Source: Erythrophleum ivorense | Taxonomy: Eukaryota; Streptophyta; Magnoliopsida; Fabales; Fabaceae | Reading direction: 5' to 3' | Length of the DNA stretch: 64,000 nt | NCBI GenBank assembly: GCA_026724425.1 | Contig: JAIUCV010000090.1 | Span: forward strand, 186,001-250,000 | In this document: positions 34,107 to 45,900 of the stretch, piece by piece | Layout: each line of letters starts with the position of its first letter | Numbering within the stretch: position 1 is the stretch's first letter | Notes under the pieces: generated by a model | What the model was told of the DNA's origin: nothing | Database searches by the model: none | Seen by the model: the letters and a program-made list of their open reading frames with translations, nothing else | Translations under genes and position numbers: made by a program

Positions 34107-35361
34107 TTAAATCTTGTTTACAGTGCTTTTTATTGTAACTAGTTTCTTTTCCACATCTGCGATTGTTATCCTCATAGACCCTGGAAACCACCTCTCCACA
34201 AACTTATAATCCCCTTTTTCCTTATCCTTCAAATCGTTGTAGTTACTTGGGTAATCATGGCAATCTAACCCACTTAACAGCGAATGCTCTTTGATAGAAT
34301 ACCTAATAGGTACTCTATTTACCACAAACCACAACTCATTCTCCTTCTCAGTCCAAGCATGATGAAGTAGCAGCATCCAAAGTCCTTGTGATTTGCGGTT
34401 TGGCTCCTCTGCGATGTGAAATATATGCTTGAACTGAGGATGCCTTGTGAAAAACTCCAATTCATTAGGGTACTTCTTTATCTCAATCACTGTTTCCTTC
34501 ACATAACATCTCGATGCTATCTTGCAACTATTCATATATTGCTTAGGACTGAAGTAAAACTTCTCTGGTGGCAGTGGTAGAGATTCGTCTTCATCACGCT
34601 GCCAAGTCGAACACAGTGCCATAAAAAATGGAACCATTCATACTTAGTTGACTCATGTAAATCAACGTTGAACTTACAAATACCTGGTTGAACATAGCGA
34701 AACCTACGTAATCTCTCTTCACCTAGATTGTACTTCTACCATTTCTCCAAAATTCAACCATTCTACATTCTCAACCTCAATCTGAAAGTAAAAAAAGGTG
34801 TAGGTAAATGTGTACAATACCAGATACGGTGCAGAAGAAGTATCTTGACCAACGGTGGGTTGTTCCGGTTGATGAACGTGTTCATTCCCGGTTTCTTCGT
34901 TCCCATCATGTGAGTTCTCCTCTTCTGGAATTTGGGGATCCTCCTCGTCATCCTGGAGATTCAATAAAATTTATGGACAATATTAATACTTACTTTAACT
35001 TAGTGGAACCGAGACATCCATTTTAAATTAAAGTAGCAACTTAGCTCTACTCCTTCTACCAAACAAACATCACAAACATGTTCCACTAACCATTCTCAAT
35101 GTCGATGACTCAATGTTGTAAGAAAATGCTAAGAGCAAGTATATACTAAGAACATGATAATACCTTTTCCTCTTCTTCGAGATCAGACAAATCTTCTTCT
35201 TCTACGGTTTTGTCTAGCACTACAGATTGGGGATTTTCTTAATGACAGATTTCAGTAGAAACCCTCTCGGCTTCTGTGGCTTGTTCTGGTTGAGCTGCTG
35301 CTTCTGATTGGGCTTGATATGACTCATATTCTCCTCGAGTCGCGTTTTTTACCTTCGCCAT
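34107..35361 (-). pseudogene. DUF1985 (ULP1-family) gene of MULE A, 3' part lost
   Basis: N-terminal part of a MULE-borne ULP1-type gene. ATG 35361 opens MAKVKNATRGEYESYQ; exon 1 runs to about 35164 but has an in-frame TAA at 35239-35241. A second exon (34952-34821) is acidic (EEDPQIPEEENS). After short spliced segments, 34637-34107 encodes a DUF1985 domain: FFTRHPQFKHIFHIAEEPNR, GLWMLLLHHAWTEKENELWF, PIRYSIKEHSLLSGLDCHDYP. DUF1985 precedes the C48 protease domain in this family. Here the gene is cut at 34107 by G2, so no protease is left. It is convergent with the transposase, as in MULE B. Confidence 0.82.
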
Positions 35362-37295
35362 TATCTAACCACAAACAAAAACCGACATCGTTAGAAAGAT
35401 GGAAGAATAATCTGACAATCATTCGCAAATCCTTTGGATTTTCGCTTACTGGAAGAAGAAACAAAGCAAGACTTCAAGAATTTCCGATTTCGAGTAGACG
35501 ACGAGATATTGTGAGTTCTCCAATTCGAATTTGACGGTGAGAGATTTGGAGACTCCAAGAGAGCTTTGACGAGAGATTTGAAACAAGTTTGCAACTTTAG
35601 GGATTCGAGATTCGAAATCGAAGGAACTAATGCTCCAATTCCGTTGAGAATTCGAATTTCTCAAAGATCTGAGAGTTTTGAAATTTTTACTCCTCTTACT
35701 CGATGGTAAATTTAGGGTTGGGGATGGTTCGGGTCGGGTCTTTGTATTCGGATGGATAAAACCCTGGTTGGGTCGGTAATTACGATGATTCTTCTTGGCA
35801 GAACAGACATTTACTCTATTTCTGTATTAAAACAAAAACAAAAACAAAAAAATTATTAGAAGAATGGCACGACAGCTCCATTCTTCGCAACTTATGGCAT
35901 AACAGCAATTGTTTCATCGCCAGGACAAATCTTTGCAAAACAGCTCACAATGATTTCATCTTGGATCGGGAGAGAAGAATTTGGTTTCTTGGATTTTGGT
36001 CGTGGACTGGAGGTTAAATTCATCGGTGAAGACATAATTTTCTAAGAGTATGAGCTATGAAGGAATGGATTGTGACTATATATATCTTTGATAAGGAGAT
36101 AAAATTTGGTATGTTAGAAATGACAGTTTAGCATTCACGCATATTTGTTTATGTGGGTTAGTGAAAGACGCCAGCCCACTAAATTCATTGATTTCATTCT
36201 TAGTAGTGGATTGACCGCGCTACCCGTGGTTTTTGGTGATACTATTTTGTTTCATTTATACTAATTTTATATTTTATTTCTCGTTTGGTTTTTTGTTTCT
36301 TTTTAAAAAATTTGAAATTGCCGAGAAATTATTGCTTTTTGTTTTTTATGCATTTATGAGATTTGTTTCCCTTTTTTATATAAAACATTTGTGTGGATGT
36401 AAGTATGTAAGTTAGTCATTAAAATTCTTTAATTTTAATAATTTGGCATATGGTGAGAAATTTTGTTTTTCGCTTGTTGGTAAGAGAATGAAACTATGAG
36501 CAAGATCATGTGTTTTATTTAAAAAATTTGTACTTGACGTTTTAGTATAGTTTATACATGTGAGCCGAGCATAAGTAGCAGGTAGATATAGTGGAAGGTA
36601 AATCGCGCAACTGTAGTTAGCCAATTGAAGTATAACAATTCATTATCTTAAAATTTTCTTTCTCGTTTCCTTTTCTTGGCCGATGAATTTTGTGTTCGAT
36701 CCCATAGCATCTTTTCATTTCTTTTATAATCCTCTTGTGTGTTTGTCGTTTTATTTCATCTAGTTCATATTTTTGCTAAGTAAAATCTTATCATCGAAGT
36801 TGATTCGAGATGCAGTTTTCCTACAATGTAAGATATGGTTGTGTGTTATTTGGGTTGTTTGATATATATATTTGACGATTATTTATGAATTACAAAGATG
36901 CCGATGTACTTTCATATAATTTTGGGCTAATACTTTTGACCAGCATGATTTTGTGTTACTTTTCTTTAATGCTTAAGCGTTATCGGACAAGTGTTGCTTG
37001 TTCTTCCCATAAAGAAAAGCGAACAATTTTTTCGCTGTAATTTGTAAGGATGATTTTTTTTTCCCTACAAGCATACATGAGAACTTAAAATTATTAGAAA
37101 GTAAAACGTACTGTAATGTAAAAAATTAACTGTTTTGAATGTATACTTGTAAGTTTTTTTTTTGGGCACTTAAATTAGACTTCATAAATTCATAACAAAA
37201 TTGTAAAACTGATGAAAATATGCATACTTGTTACGATTGTGATATTCGAAAGTTTAGGATAGTATTATAAAAACTCTACGCTTTCTTGATATTCT
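35362..37295. other. Unassigned region right of MULE A
   Basis: 35362-35700 is probably leader and promoter of the DUF1985 gene (a TAGGGTTGGGG box near 35713). After that AT-rich DNA with poly-A/T tracts, no long open frame, no transposon ends I can recognise and no inverted copy of the MULE A left end. The MULE A right end should be here or was deleted. Confidence 0.35.
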
Positions 37296-37475
37296 ATGAA
37301 ATATGAAGGACTTAGGAGACTTTTTAAGGGATGCCTCCCGACAATTCTCCTCCATGCTCCTGCAACAGTAATCAGTTGGTCCACTTACGAGGCAGCCAAA
37401 TATTTCTTTGATGACCTCAATGCAATGCTTATTCAAGCACGGTCTGAAAAAGATCAAACAACGTTCGATATATGA
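37296..37475 (+). pseudogene. Mitochondrial carrier (mitoferrin-like) C-terminal exon fragment
   Basis: A 59-codon open frame ending in TGA 37473-37475 reads YEGLRRLFKGCLPTILLHAP and then ISWSTYEAAKYFFDDLN. This matches the end of the third repeat of mitochondrial substrate carriers, and the LLHAP...WSTYEAAK pattern is closest to plant mitoferrins, the inner-membrane iron importers. In-frame stop TGA lies just upstream of the ATG, and no other carrier exon is visible on either side, although a full carrier needs about 300 residues. It is either the last exon of a decayed host gene or a fragment captured by an element. The only non-transposon coding sequence I can recognise in the window. Confidence 0.7.
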
Positions 37476-37581
37476 ACTACCAAGTCTTAAGCTTTGTATA
37501 TATGATATGCTCACATGTAATTGATTCCAGTGTATAGGGTAAGCTCAAATATCCATACCACTTGAAAACTTGGCTAGTGGA
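37476..37581. other. Spacer between carrier fragment and copia remnant
   Basis: About 100 bp with no recognisable feature. Confidence 0.3.
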
Positions 37582-37936
37582 TGTTGATCTAACTTTTTCT
37601 AAGTTTGAGTCATAGATTAAGAAGAGAATAATTGACTCGATTGGACCCAGACGGTTATTCACTTAATTGGATTTGTGGTTCATTAAGGTGGTTTAGCCGA
37701 TTATCTGGTTTAGTTCGGTTTGTAAGCCCTTAGTATATAAAGGGGCAAACCGAGTCAATTAGGGTATCTTATTCGTTGACTCAAACAGAAAGAGACGATC
37801 ACTTCTCGCGAGCTGGTCTGATTCTTGAGACCTCGAATTCTTCATTCTAGTAGAGTTGTTGGACCAAGTCTGGCCCCAGTGAGTAGCGACCCATATCGTG
37901 AGTGAACATTGTGGAAAGAAACCTCTTTGCCTTTTA
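37582..37936 (+). repeat. Left remnant of a Ty1/copia element (LTR-like)
   Basis: Starts TGTTGATCTAAC, typical of a copia LTR start, and has a TATATAAA promoter box at 37734-37741 followed by transcript-leader-like DNA. On the other side of CACTA 2 clear copia gag sequence continues (47425 on), so this is the 5' side of the same element. I do not see a normal primer-binding site. The TTA at 37934-37936 is the CACTA 2 target duplication. Confidence 0.55.
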
Positions 37937-37956
37937 CACTACAAGAAATATACCCG

Positions 37957-38570
37957 ATTTGCGACGGAATATATCGTCGCAATTCCGTCGCAAATCCTCA
38001 TTTGCGATGGATTTGCGAAAAACTCGGTTCCGTCGCAAATCTTTCATCGCAATTACGTATCGGTCGCAAATCCGTCGCAAGTTTGCGATAGACACAATTC
38101 CGTCGCAAATTTGCGACGGAAATATTTCCATCGCAAACTTGCGATGGAAACTTGTCCTTCGCAAATTTGCGACTAATTTGCGACGGAATGTTCCGTCGCA
38201 AATTTGCGAGGGAAGTGATCCGTCGCAAATTTGCGAGGGAAGTGATCCGTCGCAAATTTGCGAGGGAAGTGATCCGTCGCAAATTTGCGAAGTTTTTGCG
38301 AGGAATCGTAATTTTCGCAAATTTGCGATGGAAACTAATCCATCGCAAACCTGCGAAAATAAAATTTCTTCGCAAAAACGTCGCAAATTTGCGACGATTA
38401 TATCCGTCGCAAATTTGCGACGTTTTTGCGAGGAAATTTTATTGTCGCAGGTTTGCGATGGATTAATTTCCATCGCAAATTTGCGACGGATTTGCGATGG
38501 AAATTATTCCATCGCAAACTTGCGACGGATAATTTTGTCATCGCGAATCCGTCGCAGATCTTATATTTTT
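37957..38570. repeat. 3' subterminal repeats of CACTA 2
   Basis: Dense TTGCGACGG/CCGTCGCAA repeats in both orientations, many joined as AATTTGCGA palindromes, including three tandem GAGGGAAGTGATCCGTCGC units at 38206-38280. Open frames on both strands here are repeat artefacts. Confidence 0.88.
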
Positions 38571-38719
38571 TATTTTTTATTTTTAATTTTTTGACGAAAA
38601 AAAATATTATAAAAAATAAATAAATAATTCGAAATATATTAAAATTTAGTTCAAATATAATTCAAAATGCGGGAAAAAACGAAATTCAAACGTAAACTAA
38701 AAAACAGTTCAAACATAAA

Positions 38720-40485
38720 CTAAAAATTCTCAGACGGGCCTGATGGGTCTGATGGATCTTCTCCGTTGGTTCCCCCGGTTTCCCCCTGGACCTGCTGCTG
38801 CTCTGGATATAGACGGCTCATAATCTCCTTGAGCTTAGGATCCGTGGAGCCCAAGTAGTCGAACATCTCTTGGAACACCTCCACCTTCGTCTTCGTTGCA
38901 GTCAATTCATCCTGCAACCGAGCAACCTCGTCGTGATCCTGGTACCGACTAGAAGCGGAACCGCGAACAGAACCGCTCCTAGTATCGATTTGGGATTGAA
39001 GAGAACCAACCCCTCTAATTCTCCCCTTTTTACGGGGAGCGATCTAAAAAAAAAACAAAAATACTTAGTAAGTAAGCAAATATATAACTTAAAATAGATA
39101 TGGATTGAAATAAAAATTTGAAAAATACTTACGTCAACAAAAACCTTGTTCCTCATGGCGGTAGAAGGCTCAGCAGAACCAGAAGCAATGCTCTCCTGAG
39201 TCATTTCATGAACCTTCGAACTAACGTCGTTGTAAAGCTCCTCAGAATCTTCGTCCATGAAAGACCCATCCGGGTTCCGCTTTGTGAGAGCGAGAACCGC
39301 CAGCAAATCCGTCTCTGATTCTCCATTTGACTCGGCCTTGAAAATTAATTTTGAATTGATAAATTAAAATAACTAAAAATAAATTAAATACCTCATAATA
39401 TAAATAAATAATAATTAGAAAATAAAAACACTTACGAGCATTCGGCCTCGGGCTCTGTATGAAAGTCGACCGGATCGATGCGTAGAGTTCTTACTCATCG
39501 ATCGAGTTGCCTTGCTGTTGGTGCTCCTAGTCTGGTGATCAGGGTCCAGCCAAAATGCTACTAAACCAGCCCAAACGTCTGTGCTGAACCCGGCAGGCAT
39601 GGCAGCATCTCCCTTTTTACGCCAAGCCTGCTTCCACCGTGATACCATATCAGGCAACCGCTGTTTGACTTTGTTCTTGAACTCTTGGTAAACCACCTCG
39701 GTAATGCCAGCGTCCCAATGATACTTCCGCTTCAACAACAAAAACAAAGAATAATAAAATAATATTAGATGAAAAGCAATGAATAAGATTTTTAAATAGG
39801 AAATTAAACACATAATGAAACTTACAGCGAATGTACCGAACCAACGAATGATGTCGGCCTCCTGTACATCTGACCACCGACCATGAGGTTCTTTGTAATC
39901 TCTTTCAAAGATTTCCGTGACCGAAGAGGCGACGGACGGATCATCAGTGAACCTCAAAAAACAAAAAACAAAACATTAGAATTTATATTTATAAATGTAA
40001 AATATTAAATAAAACAAAAGCTAAATAAAAATAAAAATTATTTACCAAAAAGTGTTCGGCGGACGGAGTGGATGAAGATGAGGAAGTAAATGATGACCAG
40101 GCTCATATAAAATGTCTCTAATGTCTGCATAGAATGCGTCTAAGTGGCCGGGAATCCTGGCATGATCTCCGTCCGCCGGAAAATGTGGTGGTGACTGGTG
40201 AGCGGGTGGAGATGGAGACCGTGGCGGGTGCTGCGCCCGCTGCCCTGTAGAAGCGTGGGAGCTAGAAGTAAACCCACCACTCGGACGAACGGCACGTGAA
40301 GCAGCACGAGCACCGTGGGAAGCAGTACGACCACCGTGGGAAGAAGCACGACCACCGTGGGAAGTAGCACGACCACCGTGGGAAGCTCCACGACCACTGT
40401 TGGAAGCAGTACGACCACCACCACGGGTCGGACCACCTCCTCCCTGATCCACGAAATCCATGTAACAGTTGTTTGGATCACTCAT
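38720..40485 (-). pseudogene. Second CACTA 2 gene (Transposase_24), C-terminal frameshift
   Basis: TNPA-like second protein of the element, presumed to bind the subterminal repeats. Exons by GT-AG sites and comparison with CACTA 1: 40485-40046 (ATG 40485; repeated RTASHGGRA-type Gly/Arg/Ser units, PPAHQSPPH), 39952-39826 (FTDDPSVASSVTEIFERDY), 39729-39436 (RKYHWDAGI, LPDMVSRWKQAW, FWLDPDHQ), 39336-39133 and 39044-38720. In the last exon a one-base insertion near 38998-39003 relative to CACTA 1 shifts the frame to TAG at 38979-38981. This would give about 376 residues and lose the C-terminal coil-like segment that ends PSGPSENF. Function may be partly kept; I cannot tell. Confidence 0.82.
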
Positions 40486-40489
40486 CTGC

Positions 40490-41330
40490 CATATATTAAA
40501 AATAATATTAAAAATAATAATAAAGGAAGTTAGAATAAAAAAAATAAGAAAAAGTAAAAATCTATGTAAAAATTATTATGCAAAAACTATTCTAATAATC
40601 TCATAATTATGTAAATACTCCAAAACTTATTCTAATAACCTAACAAATCTTAACTTTGCAACAATTTTTAACAATTTGTTAGATTTATAATATTGTAACA
40701 ACTTTTAAAAAATTAATTCTAACAAATCTTAACTTTGTAACAATTTAAAAAAAAAAAATTAATTCTAAAATCTTAACTTTGAAACAATTTATACTAAAAT
40801 CATTCTAACAATCTTAACTTTCTAACAATTTTTAACTATTACAAATCAATACTAAAATCATTCTAACAATCTTAACTTTCTAACAATTTCTAACTATTAC
40901 AAATCAATACTAAAATAATACTAAGAATTTTTAAAAATGCAATTCCAATCTAAAATTCAAAATTATATATTCTAAAACTAATCTAACAACCTAGCAAATT
41001 AAATTAAAGGAACAAAATAAAGAGGAAAAAAGATGAAAAATAATTAACAAGTTTAGCAAAATTAGATTACATTTTATGAAATATTAATTCTAATTATCAC
41101 AAATCGAAATCAAAATTCTTAACTATTTAGCAACATCTTGTAATATAATTTTCAGTCTTATACAATATTTTAGTTTCAAATTAATTAAAACAATACTAGG
41201 ATCTAACATTTAAAATCTTAGAACTAAAATTCTCTACCCTAATGGATCTAATTACCGCAAATCTTAGAACTAAAATTCTCTACCCTAATGAAATCTTAGA
41301 ACTAAATCTTTGAAACAATACTAGGATCTA
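40490..41330 (-). other. AT-rich 5'-UTR intron of the second CACTA 2 gene
   Basis: Non-coding AT-rich DNA between the leader (donor CG|GTAATT near 41330) and the acceptor TATGGCAG before ATG 40485. It has near-identical short repeats of ATTCTAACAATCTTAACTTT around 40800-40880. No gene seen. Confidence 0.5.
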
Positions 41331-41804
41331 ATTACCGCAAATGGTCGGTGGCTGAGTAAGGACGGCGGCGGAGTGAAGAAGTCGGCGGTGGCGCGGTTCC
41401 TCGGCGGAAGAGATGCGGCGGGGGCGGCGGCGGCAGTGGCGGCAGCGGCGGCGGCGAGGCGGATCTGCGGGATCCGAGAGAAACGGCGGTAGAGAGAAGA
41501 CCGGAAGGAGACAGGCGGGGAAGAGAACGACGGCGCGGTCGGAGAAAAGATCTTCGGCGGCGGCGAGGCGAAAACCGTCGGCGCGGCGACGCGGATCTTC
41601 GGCGGCGGCGAGGCGGATCTGCGGGCGAGGCAAAGACGGCGAGAGAGGGAGTAGCACGGCGGCGGGAAGAGATGGCGGCGTCGGAGCTGCGATAAAACGG
41701 AGAAATCCGGGGAGAAGAAGAAGACGGCGGAAGCTCGGAGAGAAGAAGAGAAACGAAGGGGAGAAGAAAAAAATGGGTTGAGTTTTCGCGGACTATATAT
41801 ATAG
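41330..41804 (-). promoter_or_regulatory. TATA box and GC-rich leader of the second CACTA 2 gene
   Basis: CTATATATATAG at 41793-41804 on minus forms a TATA box, with the first GCGATGG repeats starting four bases upstream of it. The leader to about 41330 is rich in GGCGG/CCGCC. Long open frames on both strands here follow from composition and have no homology. Confidence 0.6.
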
Positions 41805-41807
41805 ATT

Positions 41808-42716
41808 TTATTCCGTCGCAAATCCATCGCAACATTGCGATGGATTTGCGATGGACACGTGACCGAATTAGGGTTTCCTAACTTTTCCATCGCAAATCCA
41901 TCGCAATGTTGTGATGGATTTGCGATGGAAAACACTTTCTATCGCAAATCCATCGCAATTCCGTCGCAATATTGCGATGGCTTTGCGATTGAGACGTGAG
42001 CGAATTAGGGTTTCCTTTCCTTTTTCTCGCAATTCCATCGCAATTCCATCGCAATATTGCGATGGAATTGCGATGGCAAAGTTAGTTTTAGGGTTTCGGG
42101 TTTAGAGATCTGACTACGGACTAACAAGGGTCATAGATATTGAATATATATGCTTATTAGTACGTAAATATGAAAGTTATAATGGATATTGAACATTCGT
42201 ACATATATACGTGTATGGTCATTGTTACAGCAAAACCGTTTGTAATGTTATATACCTCATAAGTTTCAATGAGCTTGATATGTGCGGAGTTAAAGAGAAA
42301 CCTATTTTTATTTAGAAAAAGCTTTTAGTGTTGAATTATACAGTACAAAATAAGATTGTATTACCCAAAACTCTTGTTATACGAAAAATAGAAAACCCTA
42401 AACCCTAAAACTTGGGTTTCCCTCGCAAATCCGTCGCAAATTTGCGATGGAATTGCGATGGAATTGCGATAAATTTTAGAATCCATCGCAATTCCATCGC
42501 AAAATTGCGACGGATTTGCGATGGAAACCGAAAAGTAAAACAAGCCATCGCAATTCCGTCGCAATGTTGCGATGGAATTGCGATGGAGACACAAAAATTT
42601 TACATTCCTTCGCAATTCCATCGCAAAATTGCGACGGATTTGCGATGGAAACCGAAAAGTTAAACAATCCATCGCAATGCCGTCGCAAGGTTGCGATGGA
42701 ATTGCGACGGATTCTT
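41808..42716. repeat. Central repeat arrays of CACTA 2
   Basis: Two clusters (41808-42083 and 42414-42716) of mostly GCGATGG/CCATCGC repeats flank 330 bp of AT-rich DNA with opposed telo-box motifs (GTTTTAGGGTTTCGGG near 42086 and AACCCTAAACCCTAAAAC near 42394). Same layout as CACTA 1 at 9783-10625, in inverse orientation. Confidence 0.85.
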
Positions 42717-42956
42717 AAATTTTAGTGTTTCCGTCCCATTTCTACCGTAAGTTAAGTTATCCGGAGACAAGAAAAATGGATGGTCAAAAAAGTTATCCTG
42801 AAATGACTTTTGTGTAGTCTTGTAAGTAAAAAGTGACAATGCTACTTTTTAAAACAATCGGAACCACCGTAAAAGAATAATGTTTGTACGTAGGAAATAC
42901 AAATTCATCGCAATTTAAAATACAGACAACTTAAAATACAAAGAAAAACCTTAAAA

Positions 42957-45900
42957 TTAATCAAAGTCATTTTCACCGTCATTTTCAGATACGTAAGAGT
43001 TTTCACTATGCTCCCGTTCATCGTCATCAGTAGGAGGCTCCTCGAATTCATCAGACTCTCCATCTTCAGTTGAATCGTCGATGACGTCTTCGACTTCTAT
43101 ATTCTCGGGATCAACGTGCATGATATTGTCAGTGGATTCAATCGGGTTTGATACTTCTGCAACTCTGTCATGCTGCATAGCCACATCATCATCTAAACCA
43201 AATACATAACCTCTTGGATTGACCTTTATGACCGATAACCAAGTCTCCCGTTTTTGCCTAACTCGAGGATAAGGAATGAAACACACTTGCTCTGCCTGCG
43301 ATGCAAGGATGAAGGGTTCGAACTTGGAAAATTTCCGGTTTGCATTTACGTCGGTGACACCTACCGTCTCGTTTCTGCGAACTCCTCGATCAAGTGTCGG
43401 ATCATACCAATCACATTTAAAAAGAATACATTTCAAGTTGATAATTCCTGGGTATGTGACCTCGATGATCTCTTGCAAAACTCCATAGAATTCTGTTTCG
43501 CCCGGGACATGAATACCGTAATTCGCGGTCGACTTCCGCATGCCATGCTTGTACGTATGGAATACGTATCCGCGAGTGCAATACATTGGTGCTGTAGTGA
43601 TCTTTCCTATTGGTTCGTTCACAATCTCATGCAGCCATAGCGGTATTTGATCCGGATGATACCCTTTTCTCACCTATATTAACCAAATGGTACAATGAAT
43701 TGAAACACATTAATTGTATATATAGTGTTACATATAAGTTTATATATCATTAATTAAATTGAAGAGGGCCGGGATGACTTACATAGAATTGTAACCATCC
43801 AGCAAAGTCACGTTCTTTCAAGAACTCATACTCGTTTTCTTGTAAATCAGGGTATGTTTGGCGCATCTGATTGTCAAATATGCTGCACCAGAAATTAATT
43901 ATAAAGTTATACAAACATAATTATATATGAATACGTAATAATTGACAAATAATTAATTATAAAAGTTACCTCTCAAATTGATGCACTTCCTCCAGATTAC
44001 GCAATATGTAATTGTGAGCCGCACTCCAATGTTTATGGTCCCACGATTTTTCCTTCAACTTTCCAGCAAGTCTGCCTATTTCTTTGAAGATGTTAGGGAC
44101 ATCATGCCTATATACAGGTGCAACGCCTCCATCATCGTATCGTTTCGTAGCGGTTCTTCTCGTTCTTACATTTGGGTTAAAATAGTAAGACGCGAAGTTA
44201 GATGTTTCTTCTGTCAAACTTCCTTGTACAATAGATCCCTCAACTTTTGCAAGGTTTTTGGCCTTTCCCTTCAAGTGTCCCATAAATCGCTCGAACGGAT
44301 ACATCCACCTGAATTGAACAGGCCCTCCAAGAGCCGCCTCATATGGCAAATGTACCGGTAGGTGTTCCATCACGTCGAAGAACGACGGAGGGAAAATCAT
44401 TTCCATGTTACATAGCAAGATAGAAATGTTTTTTTGTAACTTCTCTACTCCGTCTTCTGTCAGTGTTCGCGTGCACAAATCTCGGAAAAACGCCCCAATA
44501 CCTTTAATATATATACACAATAAACAAATTAGTAAAAACATATTTAATTAATTATATATGTACATAAACTCAATAACAAGAAATGTGAATACTTGTTTAC
44601 CTGCAATTGCTTCGTGGACATGAGACGGCAACAGTTCTTGTAACGCAAATGGTAGTAACCGCTGCATGAAAACATGACAATCGTGGCTCTTCATACCAGA
44701 AAATTTTTGCCCTTGCTCAATACATCGTGAGAACTTGGAAACGTATCCATCCGGAAATTTAACATCTGAGGCTACCCAGTCAAAGAGAGCTCTCTTCGCA
44801 TCCGCAGACAACCGAAAGCTCGGAATTGGCTGTTTGCCGTCTCTGGAAATCTCCAACTCGCTTCTTTTGCATATTTGTGCTAAGTCCAGCCTTGATTTCA
44901 TATTGTCTTTACTTTTTCCTTGGACATTCAAAATGGTATGCATGATGTTATCGAAAAAATTCTTCTCGATATGCATAACGTCAAGATTATGTCGCAAAAG
45001 ATGATCCTTCCAATACGGCAGTTCCCAGAATATACTCTTTTTGTGCCAATTGTGCTCCCTAAGATATCCGTCAGGCATGTTTGCATTAGAATGCCAATTG
45101 CCCCCACGTTTGCATGTTTCCTCACCGCCATAATAATCGATTTGGTCAAGCAAATATTTTCCTGAAAGATAATCCGGAGGGGGATAACGGACAACCTTAT
45201 TCTTCGTAAATAAATTCTTGTTCTTTCGGTACCTATGATTGATAGGAAGAAAACGACGGTGACAATCAAACCAACATGGTTTTCTTCCATGCCTCAGCTG
45301 AAATGCTTCCGAACTATTCAGACAGTGTGGACACGATAGTCTTCCGTGCGTAGTCCACCCCGACAACATTCCATACGCTGGAAAGTCACTAATCGTCCAC
45401 AATAATACTGCGCGCATGTTGAAGTTCTGTTGCTGCGAGTAATCAAAGGTGCAGACTCCTGAGTACCACAGCTGTTTCAACTCATCAATCAAAGGCTGCA
45501 GAAATATATCCAGGGATCGCTTCGGATGCTTAGGACCTGGCACTAAAATAGTTAAGAACAAAAATTCTCGCTGCATGCACATTGTTGGCGGAAGATTATA
45601 TGGCGTCAATATGACAGGCCATAACGAATATTGTCTCCCTGACATACCAAATGGACTAAATCCGTCCGTGCATAGACCTAGATAAACATTTCTGGACTCG
45701 TTAGCAAAGTTTGGATGTACCGACTGAAAGTGTTTCCACGCCTTTGCATCTGAGGGATGTGTAATCTCTCCATGATGTGTGGAATGTTCTGCATGCCATC
45801 TCATTGACGCTGACGTCATCTCCGATTGGTATAACCGTTTCAATCTTTCAGTGATTGGCAAATACCACATACGTTGGTAAGGGACCCGCCTCCTTCCACT

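Larger units (their letters stand above)
26049..35361 (+). mobile_element. Mutator-like element A with DUF1985 (ULP1-type) gene, broken
   Basis: Begins GGGGTGTTTTCAC, similar in plan to the start of MULE B (GGGAGAGTTTCAAAAATAACC), followed by a subterminal zone of GAGGTCTA palindromes and a plus-strand transposase. On the far side a convergent minus-strand DUF1985 gene remains. This transposase-plus-ULP layout is that of the ULP-carrying MULEs described in Arabidopsis (Kaonashi type). The middle, which should hold the C48 protease exons, is replaced by an LTR fragment and gypsy G2. I could not find the right end; 35361 is only the start codon of the DUF1985 gene. Confidence 0.75.

Noticed and set aside
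37902..38594. 230-codon plus-strand frame and 179-codon minus frame
   Set aside because: Both run through the GCGACGG repeats and translate to repeated SQICDG/RRKFA-type units; no gene homology.
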